Origin: Stictocephala bisonia
Taxonomy: Eukaryota; Arthropoda; Insecta; Hemiptera; Membracidae
Reading direction: 5' to 3'
DNA length: 64,000 nucleotides
NCBI GenBank assembly: GCA_035578905.1
Contig: JAQJVL010000606.1
Span: forward strand, 445,314-509,313
Shown here: positions 11,773-24,464 of the stretch, piece after piece
How the letters are laid out: each line of letters opens with the position of its first letter
Numbering within the stretch: position 1 is the first letter of the stretch
Translations under genes and position numbers: made by a program
Notes under the pieces: generated by a model
Database searches by the model: none
What the model was told of the DNA's origin: nothing
Seen by the model: only the letters and a program-made list of their open reading frames with translations

Positions 11773-12424
11773 ATGAAAGTACAGCAAATATAATAAAAAA
11801 CTATACATTAGTTTTATAATACAACATCAGGCCTATTATTTGCACAATTCAGAATAGTTATAAAATACATATATACTTATATACAACTGTTTGGACAAAA
11901 GAAAAAGTCTATTGATAACCCAACAGACAAGAAAGTAAAATTGTAAAAATGAGTTCCCATGTTTAAATTCAATACATATTTTAGAAAACTAATATAATGA
12001 TGAAGAGGTACATACAAACAAAAATAGTAGATAAAATAACAAAATCAAAACGTTAATTTACTATGAGTAATATGGTAAAGTGAATTATACTAAGAATCGG
12101 ATTAGTTTAAACTATTCATTGTTTATTGGCCGGATGTGTGTCGAGTTAGTCTTCAACGAGTCCGTCTTCAGCAAACTGTTCCGGAACAGTCATTTCTATT
12201 TCTGGTTAACTGCGTATGTGTGACTCAAACGAGTCCGTCTTCAGCAAACTGTTCCGGAACAGTCATTTCTATTTCTGGTGAACTGCGTATGTGTGACTCA
12301 AACGAGTCCGTCTTCAGCAAACTGTTCCGGAACAGTCATTTCTGGTGAACTGTTCCGGAACAGAACAACTAACTCTAGAGAACAGTTCCAATAAGACTGT
12401 TCCGTTCTTTTTGGCCCATCTCTA
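11186..12424. mobile_element. Non-autonomous hAT-type element inserted in RNase H
   Basis: The ends are inverted repeats TAGAGATGGGC...GCCCATCTCTA. They are flanked by a perfect 8-bp target duplication ACAAGTAC (11178-11185 and 12425-12432), which is diagnostic for hAT-like transposition. No transposase is encoded. The 1,239-bp interior has GTTCCGGAACAG-rich subterminal motifs, a long A tract (about 11728-11771), two diverged direct copies of a ~170-bp block (about 11531-11720 and 11928-12093), and near-3' tandem ~80-bp units with the core GAGTCCGTCTTCAGCAAACT (12160-12350). It was presumably mobilised by a related hAT transposase elsewhere. Confidence 0.92.
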
Positions 12425-12432
12425 ACAAGTAC

Positions 12433-14022
12433 CTCTATGGACAGCCTTTCCATTTAAGGACCGACCATTCTGCCCTGACTTGGCTAATGAACTTCAAGAA
12501 CCTGGAGGGACAGACAGCTCGATGGGTGCAGCGTCTTCAAGAATACAACTTCACCTCTGAACACCGACGAGGGAGAAACCGTTTTAATGCCGACGCCCTG
12601 TCCCGCCGACCTTGCCCAGAGGGTTGTAAGCACTGCTCCAAGGTAGAAGAAAGGAATCCGTCCGTGGAAGTGCGTTGTGTCTCTTTGGAGCCAGCTAGTG
12701 GATGGGAGGCGGAGGAACTCCGTAAAGAACAGCTTGAGGATAGTGAGGTTGGACCACTGCTGCGGGAGAAAGAATCGGGGGCTCGTCCTAGCTGGGAGGA
12801 CATTGCAGCTAGGAACCATGTGTATAAGAGCTACTGGGCACAGTGGGACTCAATGAAGGTTAAGAATGGAGTGCTTATAAGAATCTGGGAGGCCCCTAAT
12901 GGTAGGAAGCAGATTGAACAGATTGTGCTCCCCAGAAATAAAAGAAAGGAAGTGCTGGAGGAGATCCACAATGCAGCATCTGGTGGTCACTTAGGTGTCA
13001 ACAGAACGGTGGACAAGCTACGTCAGTGGTTCTACTGGTTGAACTTGAGGGCTGATGTAGAGAAGTGGTGCCGCCAATGCGATGTCTGTACTGGAAGCCG
13101 AGGGCCACAAACAAGAATTCGAGGCAGAATACAACAGTACAACGTTGGGGCACCCTTCGAGAGGATCGCCATCGACATCGCCGGTCCATTTCCCATGTCA
13201 GATGCAGGAAATAAATATCTCCTGGTGGCCATGGACTACTTTACGAAATGGCCAGAAGTATACGCCATACCAAATCAAGAAGCCGCAACAGTGGCTGGGT
13301 GCTTTTTGAACGAATTCATCTGTCGGTATGGAGTGCCACGTGAGCTGCACAGCCACCAAGGGATGAACTTCGGATCCTTGTTGATGAAGGAGGTGCTTCA
13401 GCGTCTCGGAGTGCACAAGACACATACAACTGCGCTTCATCCGCAATCTGATGGGATGGTCGAGAGATACATAAAGACACTCGTTGGACACCTCAGGAAA
13501 GTTGTGTCCACCAACCAGCGGGATTGGGATCGGAATGTGCCCATTTTCCTCCTGGCGTACAGATCTTCGGTCCACTATACTACGGGTTTCACCCCAGTGA
13601 GGATGATCTTCGGAAGGGAGCTGTGGCTGCCTAGTGACCTCATGTTTGGCCTGCCACCTGATGCAAAGCAGCTTGCGACGGACTACGCCTGCGAGCTCGT
13701 CGACCACCTACACGACACTCACGAGTTCGCTCGTCAGCACCTAAAAATGGCCAGTGACAAAATGAATGCTCGCTACGACTGGCAAGCCAATTCGACTTGA
13801 TTCCAGGTGAACGACCTGGTGTGGCTCTACAGTCCCCTCCGGAAGAAGGGGAGATGCCCGAAATTTCAACAGGATTGGCAAGGACCTTATCGGGTAGTGA
13901 CACGAATCAACGATGTGGTCTACAGGATTCAAAGACACCCAAGAGGCAAGATGCTTGTGGTCCACCTTGATCGCCTAGCATCGTACCATGGAGCGGAAGC
14001 TGATCGGGACGATCAGCATTAA
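12433..14022 (+). pseudogene. Retrotransposon RNase H C-terminus and integrase
   Basis: The product resumes at the RNase H end (LRTDHSALTW, then RFNADALSRRP). Integrase follows with an HHCC zinc finger (GGHLGVNRTVDK ... WCRQCDVC). The core has its first Asp in IAIDIAGPFP. The second catalytic Asp is replaced by His (HSHQG, CAC at 13354-13356, where relatives have HSDQG), and the third motif is HPQSDGMVERY. An in-frame TGA at 13798-13800 splits off the C-terminal DNA-binding tail (13807-14022, VNDLVWLYSPLRKKG to the final stop). The integrase is therefore predicted dead. Termination occurs immediately upstream of the polypurine tract. Confidence 0.93.
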
Positions 14023-14033
14023 GGAGGGGGCAG
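14021..14033 (+). other. Polypurine tract
   Basis: AAGGAGGGGGCAG directly precedes the 3' LTR and starts within the pol stop codon. It is the expected plus-strand priming site. The same tract is present at 6810-6822. Confidence 0.85.
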
Positions 14034-14897
14034 TGTGACATCCAGAGTGGCCTCCATCCTGGGAACCGGTGATGCGGAAGTAATGGATGGGTCGCTGACC
14101 ACCTGCCCTGCTTGTTTACAACCTTTGGGGCACAATGGCTTACGCATGAACGCCCCTTCCTCATCAATGGACTTTCTATACTGTTCTAGGTTGACGAGCT
14201 AGCTCTGTCACGGAACTTCGGGCGCAGGGGAATTCAAGAAGCTTCTAGATAGAGACCTGCAGGTGATATATACGGCTCGGATACCAGCGCGAGTCAGTGA
14301 GTCTAGAGCCTACATCCCGGGTGTTTGCGGTGACAGTGTGCGAGTTCTGCAGTGCGAGTGAAGTGTCCATGTATAGTGAAGTGGTCTACGGAGAAGTTAC
14401 CGGTGAGTGGTTCGTTGTGGGGATCAACGAAGGAGCAGTGCGGTACTTGTGGACGACTTCTGAAGGGACACTGAAGAAACTATGAGTGAACTGTTAACAT
14501 TGGACTGTAGGTAGTAGGGAATCTAGTAAAGTCACTTCGTAGTCAGTAATTGTAAATAATCGTAGATAACCTAGGAAAGCCACTTTATAGAGCTAGGAAT
14601 TGTAATTAAAAGAAGGGAATCTAGTAAAGTCACTTTGCAATTAGTAGTTGTAATTGATTGCCATTTATTGATGCCATCTAAGATTGTAAATATAAATTAG
14701 TTTAACTGTAACTGTAGGACTAATTGTAGATTGTACTTTTCACAATAGTTTAAAGTTAAGGAAATAACCCATTTAATCGTAATAAGTTAATTTTATAGAT
14801 TCAATAAATTTAGTAATTGTTTAGTATATTGTGTTGCTTATTTGTAAAACCCACATAGCGATTAATTATTTATAAATTAGGACATAAAAACGTCACA
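14034..14897 (+). repeat. 3' long terminal repeat (864 bp)
   Basis: Starts TGTGACATCC and ends ACGTCACA, followed by an ATATATACAT-rich flank. Differences from the 5' LTR concentrate in the last ~245 bp. The TATA/initiator pair and AATAAA are retained. Confidence 0.95.
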
Positions 14898-17278
14898 ATA
14901 TATATACATATATATATTTAATAAAAAAACATACCGATTTACAATGTCGTAAGAAATCACATATATAGTAAAACAAATACTAACTTGTTTTATTAAAATA
15001 CTTATTATGCAAAATTATTCTTATAAAATGGAACTTAATTGATTTTTGATCTCATTGCTGTTACATTTTTGTTATTTCTATGTCAGATTCACATTTTGCT
15101 ATACATTTTAAAACCAGAACTTAGGGTTAAAATTTAGAAATTAGTCATCTCAAAAATACTATTAATAACTTGATTTCGGGTATATTTGTAACTCATACAG
15201 ATCATCCAGATACGAATTTCTGAACGTTTCCAATCAATATAATGCGTTCAAAATAAATATTTTAGAGCATGTTTGATTTATAATTTCTAGAATCCAATAA
15301 ATATAACTACTTTGTAGAGTGTTACAAGTATGTGTATTGCCTATAAAAAATGTTTTATTTGTTACACATTTTAAATATTTATGCCCAAATATATAATATG
15401 TACTATTAAAATGTTGCAATCAACTGTTGATTAAAATAGATAAACCTTTGATATTTTATTACAATATAACTTTAAAATGCAAATATTTGTATTTAGTTTT
15501 TATATACTGACTACTTATTTGATAATTTTAATTAGTTTCTTTTTAAATGCATGTATATTTAGAAACAGAATTGGAGTTTAGAGTTGTTAAGGCGCTGAAT
15601 GTACAAACCAAAAGCTGGGGAGCCAAACCATTAAACAAACTTTTCACTCGTCTTTGTTAACTTTTAATTGGGGCCCATGTGGAATATAAATTATTGTCTC
15701 GTTAAAAATGGTGCTGGATCAGTAGTTGTATATTTCTATTTCATTTTATGAAAAATATTTATAAAGAAACCAAAGTCTACAATTGAACGGTTTCGAACAT
15801 TATGTTTGTGTGTTGAAAAACTAGAAACGTATAAGACAGCTCTAGTATTATTATTCTTAAAATAAACCAATTTTAAAGGCAAAATCGTGTTGTTATGATT
15901 GTAAATATGCTTATTAGTACTACGCATTCAAGAAATTGATGTGCCAATAAAACAACTTGAATAACCTGAGCAATTCGTAGTTTTTTAGTAAAACGTTTAG
16001 TACGTAGTTTTCTTGTCATATTGTAGCATAATACCGTTTGAAGATAGTTTTCAATGAATGAGCATTTTTGTGTAAACAAAGTGAATTCAGTGTAAGGTAC
16101 CAAGGCATACGCTTGTCAGTAGTTTGTATAGAGCCACGTAAAGCAGTCCGGCTGATATCAATTTCAACCTTAGTACTGACTCTGATAAGAAACCTTTTTA
16201 TTTTGTTTTTGTTCCTTAACCATGCCACTTGCAATATAGATCAGTTCTTTTCAATTCGATTATTAGAAGTACAATTAATTGTATTTTTTCAATGGCATAA
16301 GTTAAATTATTCATATTACTTTGAGGAGTCAAATTCTACAACATTATTTTAAATCAATATAAAATATAATATTGAATGTTGAGGCATATAACGTTAAATT
16401 AATTAAATGAAGACACATTTTAATTTGATTTGATCCCATTGCAATACATGATATTTTAGATAACCAAATGAGCGTACTAAATATGTGCGATCAAACTAAA
16501 TAAGTATCAAAGTAGATGCGTTCGGTTTACTTAATTATTTAATTAATATATAATTATTTAATTAATTTCATATATAATTATAATTAATCTTAATGTGTAT
16601 CCCATAAATTGGTTTTAATTAATTGGTCCCATATTAAACTACCTCTGCTGGAAGACCACTTGACGGTTTCTACAGCAAGGTGCGTCCACGAGTCCCCAGG
16701 GAAATTATCAATGCCCCTAAATTAAATGAGACTTTTTTTATATAGAATCAACCTCAATCAATTATCAATCAATCAAGATGAGTCCAACCATCTTAATGCA
16801 ATACAGAAATAAAGAGACTAAATATGAAAATCTCTGAAATATTTCATTTTTTACAATTCGATTTTAATCATTCAAAATTTATAGCATTTTATGATTTTTT
16901 CTCATTATTACATTATACTTAAAACGTGTTTAAGTTTAGAACTAAAGTAACTGATTTTAATGAAACTTATATATTTTGTTTATATGAAGTTTTGTTTTAA
17001 ATGTGTGTACTAAAACTACTCGGAAGAAAATAGTTTCCTATTTCGGTTCTTTCATAATCTACAAATCTTCTTAAGCTGCGATAAAATAACCGATTCTAAT
17101 TAAAATTTGATATCGTATGGTTTGCCCAAAACTTTTGATCGTTACAATATTACGATACTTACGATGATCGCTCTACGTGGATTCCTCACCTTAGCTGGTT
17201 TTGTTACCAGATAAGGAAACAGAATAAGTATAAAGAATCTTAACCTCAGTGTTTTGATTATTTTGATGTAACTTTCCG
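14898..17278. other. A+T-rich intergenic DNA, nothing recognised
   Basis: Contains several 60-95 codon A+T-driven frames (15234-16352) with no conserved domain and no splice-like or promoter context. A slightly less A+T-rich patch at 16640-16720 was not identified. Confidence 0.6.
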
Positions 17279-18370
17279 CGTTTGGTCGGCTCTGTAAAAC
17301 CATTCTAACTCAGAGGAGATTTGGTGGAATCTGTAAAACCATTCTAACTCAGAGGGGGTTTGGTGGGCTCTGTAACACCATTCTAACTCAGAGGAGGTTT
17401 GGTGGGCTCTGTAAAACCATTCTAACTCAGAGGAGGTTTGGTGGGCTCTGTAAAACCATTCTAACTCAGAGGGGGTTTGGTGGGCTCTGTAAAACCATTC
17501 TATCTCAGAGGAGGTTTGGTGGGCTCTGTAAAACCATTCTAACTCAGAGGGGGTTTGGTGGGCTCTGTATAGCCGTTCTAACTCAAAGGGGGTTTGGTGG
17601 GCTCTGTAGAGCCGTTATAACTCAGAGTAGGTTTGGTGGGTTCTGTAGAGCCGTTCTAACTCAGAGGGGGTTTGGTGGGCTCTGTATAGCCGTTCTAACT
17701 CAGAGTAGGTTTGGTGGGCTTTGTATAACTGTTCTGACTCAGAGTTCGTTTGTTGGTCCTGTAGAGCCTTTCTAACTCAGAGGGGGTTTTGTGGGCTCTG
17801 TAGAGCCTTACTAACTCATAGGAGGTTTTGTGGGCTCTGTAGGGCCGTTCTAACTCAGAATAGGTTTGGTGGGCTCTGTATAGCCGTTCTAACTCAGAGG
17901 GGGTTTGGTGGGCTCTGTAGAGCCGTTATAACTCAGAGTAGGTTTGGTGGGCTCTGTAGAGCCGTTCTAACTCAGAGGGGGTTTGGTGGGCTCAGTATAG
18001 CCGTTCTAACTCAGAGTAGGTTTGGTGGGCTCTGTATAACTGTTCTGACTCAGAGTTCGTTTGTTGGTCCTGTAGAGCCTTTCTAACTCAGAGGGGGTTT
18101 TGTGGGCTCTGTAGAGCCTTTCTAACTCAGAGGAGGTTTTGTGGGCTCTGTAGAGCCATTCTAACTCAGAGGAGGTTTGTTCACTCTGTAGAGCCGTTCT
18201 AACTCAGAGGGGGTTTGGTGGGCTTTGTACAGCCATTCTAACTCAGAGTAGGTTTGGTGGGCTCTGTAGAGCCATTCTAACTCAGAGTAGGTTTGGTGGG
18301 CTCTGTATAGCTGTTCTAACTCAGAGTAGGTTTGGTGGGCTCTGTACAGCCGTTCTTACTCAGAGGAGGT
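17279..18370 (+). repeat. 39-bp minisatellite (about 28 copies)
   Basis: The unit is GGTTTGGTGGGCTCTGTA plus (G/A)A(G/C)CC(G/A)TTCTAACTCAGAG; adjacent GGTGGGCTC motifs at 17362, 17401 and 17440 are spaced exactly 39 bp. A distinctive variant (TTCTGACTCAGAGTTCGTTT) recurs 311 bp apart (17730 and 18041), about eight units, which shows higher-order duplication. The 121-codon frame at 17721-18086 is a by-product of the 13-codon period. Confidence 0.95.
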
Positions 18371-18790
18371 TGAAGGTTTTCCTGAAAACAAGGAAACTGG
18401 ATGATCTCGAGGAAACTGTTTTGTCATACACTCTTAAGTGTATAAAGATCATCGACTGTCGTTGAGACAGTTTCCAAATGAGACCCAGGTTACTGGAGAT
18501 TGTGTCCCGCATGTGGTAGATATGTGAGTTTCGGGAAAGTGATGAGTCTTCCATGTTCTCCGCCTTGTGTTGTCTGACACCTTTGATATTGAATTATCAA
18601 AAGTCAGTCAGGACCGGAACATATCCATGGAAAGTGACATCAACAATCCTGGTTCAACAACATATAGTTTTGAGTACACTATCCCCCATAATCTGGAGAT
18701 CCTCCTAAAGAAGCACGGCTTCCTAAAGAGGCAAAACCTTGAAGAATAGCTTAAGGTCATCTCCAAAGATTAGGAGATGGAAATAAAGAC
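18371..18790. other. Non-repetitive, less A+T-rich segment with a 60-codon frame
   Basis: The plus-strand frame 18567-18749 starts at an ATG and encodes a hydrophilic 60-residue peptide ending KKHGFLKRQNLEE. I recognise no domain. A 64-codon minus frame (18360-18554) lies upstream. The composition differs from the surroundings, so this could be a fragment of an exon or an unidentified transposon, but nothing supports a functional gene. Confidence 0.35.
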
Positions 18791-21700
18791 TAGATGTGAC
18801 ATATTTCATTAATAAATGTAATACAATAAGTCCAAAGTTGGACCCCGACAAAGCTGACATTTAACATTCAGGATTATTTTCTCGTTGTATTGGTTGGTTA
18901 AGCATTGGTTCTTTATATTTAAAACAATTGATAAATAAATAACTGGAAAATTTCGTGTATTTTTCAGCAATTTTTTAGTATTAGAATTTATAATTCATAA
19001 ATTAGCACAATATAAACACATTTTATGCCTCTTAACAACTAATTTACTCTCTTTAAAAATCGGTTGATGAAGTTTATATATTTTTATCAATGAAACATGA
19101 CATTTTTGCTAAGTATGGGAAGAGAAAATGGTACTTAATCAATCACGATACTCAATTATTAGGGGCTATTTTTAAAAATAACTAAATCATAAATGTTTCT
19201 TAAATAACCAGTGTTTATCTGTGTTATTTTGTAATATTATTTAATACTACTACTAAGGAAAAGAAATTCTTAGGACATAATCACTTCAGGGATGATATTA
19301 AACCCAGTTTCCACTGAGAGTAGTAAGGGATCTTGTCCCACTAGTTATTATGTATTGGTGTTCCAGACCAGAAAGGAGGATGCAATGAGCCATTCTAGGT
19401 ATACCAAATGTTGAACAGGAGAAACTAGCTAGTTGTATAATATTTGTTTCCTCTGGACACAGATCAGTATTAAATAATATAATGTGAATAAATATGTAAG
19501 ATACTATTAATGACTACCATAGCAGGATCTCGTATCATTTTGGATACCCACTTGTAAACATTCTATTGTTAATCTTTGATGTTTTTTTAACTTAATATTT
19601 AGAAAGGATTAGGTCGTTGATTTGGATTATTATTTTATTTCCTTTATTTAATTATTTATGCACAATTTTTTGCTAAATTGAAAGTACAAAACCAATATGT
19701 ACGTAGATAAAACAAAATAAGGGGTGCAAAGAGGAAACTGAAACGTAATTCATTAAGTTTAATTTCTAATAATATTTCAAAAATAAATATTGATTTATAT
19801 ACCACTGATTGTGCTTAAATAGATTTTTTGTTGGGTTTTCATCTATCTTTTCTTTAGTGGGTCTTATGAACAAAAATTATCTATTACTACTTAAAATGTA
19901 ACTCTTTTTTCCAACATTCTCTATTTATTTTTATCACTTTTTCGTTCAAAGGGAAGTTTGAGGAACTTCTGGGATGTTCTTTTTTGAAAATAGGAACTTT
20001 TTACAGCATCATCTGTATGAAAATATTGTCGCACCAATGAAACTAAAAATAGATTATTATTAAAAAACAAATCAATTTATAAAGTTATAATTTGTGGACA
20101 ATCAGTTCTTTTAAAATAAAACATTGTTTTTTTATCTTATTGATTTTCAAATATTGAATGTATGTCAGTGTTTTATAACTCATTTATAAGTTGATGAAAT
20201 ATTATTTTTAGATCATAGTAAGGTATATTACAGGTTATAGTCACAGTATCATGATAATTTTGTAAATCTTTAGTTGTAACTTGAATGGTGAAATATTCTC
20301 ATAAATTTTAGTGTAATATTTAACTGTCTGGATCTTTTAAAAGTTGCTGTAAATCGTGCTAAAATACTGAGTGAGATATTTTTATAAAGTAGGTTACATT
20401 ATCTTAAAATATTTTATTTGTTAATACAATGATACATTCCATAATAAAGTAAATGTTAGCCCAATTTACTTTTCATATTTGTAAGTATGAATTGATAATA
20501 ACTGCAAATGTTCACTAATAGTCAAATTGTCTTTACTTTTTTCCTTTGTTTACATGACATTTTTTAACAATTGTTCACTAACTACACTATAAGCTAACTA
20601 ACTGGAATTTAAATAGTAAACAACTAATAAAACCATCAGCTATCAAATAATAACAGCTGTATTAAAAAATCTTTGATTTTGTTGTACTGCTTGGGAATAT
20701 TATGGTATCCTCTAAAAAGAGGTTAGTGTGAAATTCACTTGAACTTTATTGCACAATATAGGCCTATACAATTGTAATCACGTCTAATTCACTTCAATTA
20801 TTTGGGTCAAAGCGCAAATTAATCATACAAGTTTGTATCACTTCAGTTTAGTAACTTGACCGATGTCAGATGCTTGTATTACTTGGAATACATGTTTCAC
20901 AGTGGTGAAAAGTATCAGTATGAGATATGGCCTGAGAAACGATAACAAACCCACTCTAAGTTGGTGGTTGAACATTCAGGCTATTTATTTAACGGGAACA
21001 TTTTAATTTGTTATTAAGTGGATATTTCAAAATTATATGTGTTATTTTAAATATAATCATAAACGTTCATATAATACTATTGATATATTTGGATGATTTT
21101 TATTATAATGATGAGTTATATTTGTTATTTACTGAACATGAATAAATCGAAACTATTACTTTATTAGGAAATAGATGAACGAAACGTGATTGTGGCCAGC
21201 TCAGTATTTTAATTGCAGTTTTAATAATTTGGGATTCATAGAACAAGACACTGGAAGAAACAAGAACAAGGTGAATTGGAAATAGGGAACATAAGTGTAT
21301 TTAATGACTTAACTATAAACTTAGGACACGTTAATTAGGTATGGTACAAGTAATTTACTTAAAAATTTGTATAGTTTGACTTTGGATAGTTTTTATTAAG
21401 TACATTAACCTGAGACATACAAACACCTCGAGGAACAGCAAGAACATGTCACGAATGTTAAGTTTAATGCAATACTCATGTTATGTTAATTAGTTGGAAT
21501 GAGGCTTGTTGTTGTCGTTAATTATGAGTTACGTGATGATCCTCCCTCACAACGTGAGTTTTGACGTGATCTCTCTAGGAGGCTGTGTTTAAAACATATC
21601 ATTGTTTAAGTCATTGACGAAGAAAGTGATCTTTTTAGTTGTTATTGTTACTTAGCAGCTTTGGTGCTTATTTCAAACAGTAAAGTTATCTTGATTGAAA

Positions 21701-22729
21701 CCAATGTATATTGGTATTCAATTAACTTCCAACAAGGTTTGGAGATGTATTAAAGTGAAGTGGCTGATGATTGCTATGGAAAAGCCACACGTTATAAAAT
21801 TTTAAATATTTGCTGGACATTGTTTATATTTTAATTGTACAGTATATAATCTCCATCTCCAACGTAAAAAATTAATTGTCATTCGTTGACTCCACTAATG
21901 GACCGTCCCAACCCACGAATGTTGGACGCCTCGAAGATCACACTCGGTCCCGACGGTGCTGGGAAATTGAAATCGTATCTGCCTCCTTAATGCCGAAGGA
22001 TTTGAGGTGCGATTTTTTCTACCACCATTTCGAGAACTGAACTCTTCACCACAAGCCCTGGAAGTGATTAACATACCAGACGAACAATATTAAGGCATAA
22101 TATGTTATGTTATGTTTGTAAATCTCTTGGATATGGAAGTTTTACACCTGTTTAAGTGTGCCATTGCCACAGTACAAAAGAAATAAACCTATCATCCAGC
22201 TTACATATTTTTAAATAAATAATTATTATAATATACATGAACGATATCATATACTAATCACAAGCAATATGATAGTAAAAATAACGATGGCACAGGCGAT
22301 AAATACGTATAGAGAATAACTTGTTGCAGTAATGCTTCCTGTGGATAGGAAAAACAGAAATACTACATAATGAGGAAATATTTTTGTAACAATATCAGAA
22401 TTGTAAATCTAAAAGGTTATAAAGAGAAAAAAACATTTGTAATTTAAAGTATATGCCTACATTGTATGTTTAAAATTTACTTTATTACATGAAATACAGT
22501 CTTCATTTATACCATGAGCTAAAATAAATAATTTTTAGGGTTAAGTATGTCTCGAAATTATATTTCCTGGATTACTTTATAATATTACATAGCAAAACTT
22601 ATAGTAGCATAATTTAGAAATTAATTATTTTTGCGAAAATTTAAACAGTATTGGAAAATAATGAAAAAAAATAATTTGACTATTAATTAGCAGATAAAAA
22701 TACCAAACCTACCATAAACAATAACCCTC
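18791..22729. other. A+T-rich intergenic DNA, nothing recognised
   Basis: No domain-bearing frame was seen on either strand. A more G+C-rich patch at 21890-22085 (around CCGTCCCAACCCACGAATG) stands out in composition but could not be matched to a family and has no long open frame. Confidence 0.55.
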
Positions 22730-24075
22730 CTGCCCACACATACATGTATGGTGGTATTGAACTACCCAAATACCCGAACGCATACAGTGGTACTGACCTA
22801 ACCACTCACCCATACACGTGTAGCGGTACTGACCCACCCACTTACCCACACACGTACAGCGGTATTGACCCAACCACTTTTCCATACACGTAGAGTGGTA
22901 TTAATCCACCCACTTGCCCATACACGTAACGTGGTATTGACCCACTCACTCGCCCATACACATACAGGGGTATTGACCCACCCACTCGCCCATATAGGCA
23001 CAGCGGTATTGACCCACCCACTCGCCATACACGTCAAGCTGTATTGAACCACCCACTCACCCATAAACATTCAGTGGTATTGAACCACCCACTCGTCCAT
23101 ACACATACAGCAGTATTAACCCACCCACTCACCCATACACGTACCGTGGAATTGACCCACTCACTCGCCCATACACGTACAGTGGTACTGACCTACCTAC
23201 TCACCCACACACGTACAGCGGTATTGACACAACCACTCGCCCATACACGTACAGCGGTATTAACTCACCCAGTCACCCATACATGTGCAGCGGTACTGAC
23301 CCACACACGTACAGCGGTATTTACCCAACCATTCGCCATACACGTACAGTGGTATTAACCTACCCACTCACCCACACACGTACAGTGTTATTGACCTACC
23401 CACTCGCCCATATAGGTACAGCGGTATTGACCCACCCACTCGCCTATACACGTAAAGCTGTATTGAACCACCCACTCGCCCATACATATACAGCGGTATT
23501 AACCCACCCACTCCCCCATACACGTACAGTGGTATTAACCCACCCACTCGCCCAAACACGTACCATAGAATTGACCCTCTCACTCACCCATAGACATACA
23601 GGGGTATTGACCCACCCACTCACCCATACACGTACAGCGGTATTGACCCACCCAATCGCCCATATACATACAGCGGTATTGACCTACTCACTCACCTACA
23701 CATGTACAGCGGTATTGACCCACCCACTCGCACACACACGTACAGTGGTATTGACCCACCCACTCGCCATATACGTACAGTGGTATTGATCCACCCACTC
23801 GCCCATACACGTACAGCTGTATTGACCCACCCACTCGCTCATACACGTATGGTGGTATTGACCCACCTACGCGCCCATACACGTATATCTGTATTGATCC
23901 ACCCACTCACCTATACACATTCAGCGGTATTGACCTACCCATTCGCCCATATACGTACAGAGGTATTGACCCACTCACTCACGTATACACGTACAGCGGT
24001 ATTTGCCCACCCACTCGCCCATACACATTCAGCGGTACTGACTCACCCACTCACCTAAAAAATTAGTGGTATTGA
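22730..24075. repeat. Minisatellite A, locus 2 (about 36 copies of 36 bp)
   Basis: The unit is approximately GTACAGCGGTATTGACCC followed by ACCCACTCGCCCATACAC, 36 bp. Many 1-3 base variants and small indels occur. Frames on both strands (up to 168 codons) reflect the 12-codon period only. The right edge (ATTGATTTACTGTAATA, about 24071-24087) resembles sequence at 125-143 beside locus 1, so the loci share flanking DNA as well as the unit. Confidence 0.95.
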
Positions 24076-24464
24076 TTTACTGTAATAAAAAACTAATACG
24101 AGTGTTTAACTTGTGGATTATGAATTTTTAAATTATTTTTTTAATTATTACCATTTGTAAATATTAATTATTTAATGACAGAAAAAGTAAATATATTTTG
24201 TAAATTAATTTTGATTATAAGTTACATAAACTGTTTGTATATTTCAATCTCACTTGGTACATTAAAGTGTTTCGAGTATCAAAGGTGATGTAATTAATTA
24301 AATTGGGTTTAATCTCAAAAAAGGATGTTTTATAGTCATTGGACGTAACGAAATTTAACAAAGATATATTTATTAATTAAATAAAAATATAAAAAAGGAA
24401 ATCCCCTTGCGTGCAAAAATATGTAATCTTCCTACTTCTATGATTTTAAAACACATTAGAATTT
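24076..24464. other. A+T-rich DNA, nothing recognised
   Basis: No feature seen beyond short A+T runs. Confidence 0.6.

Larger units (their letters stand above)
6681..14897 (+). mobile_element. Ty3/gypsy-type LTR retrotransposon with extra upstream integrase tail
   Basis: The order is integrase tail (6681-6822), LTR (6823-7689), primer site, gag, protease, RT, RNase H, integrase, polypurine tract, LTR (14034-14897). Both LTRs begin TGTGACATCC and end GTCACA. The RT-RNase H-integrase order and the CCHC/DTGA motifs place it in Ty3/gypsy. The 142 bp before the 5' LTR match 13892-14033 at constant offset 7211 with a single substitution. The left boundary therefore lies inside an older or duplicated element and not at a normal provirus edge. 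No flanking target duplication can pair the ends. All reading frames are broken, so the copy cannot encode its own proteins. Confidence 0.93.

Noticed and set aside
22865..24058. His/Thr-rich proteins in both strands of minisatellite A
   Set aside because: Frames follow from the 36-bp period and shift at indels; no coding signature.
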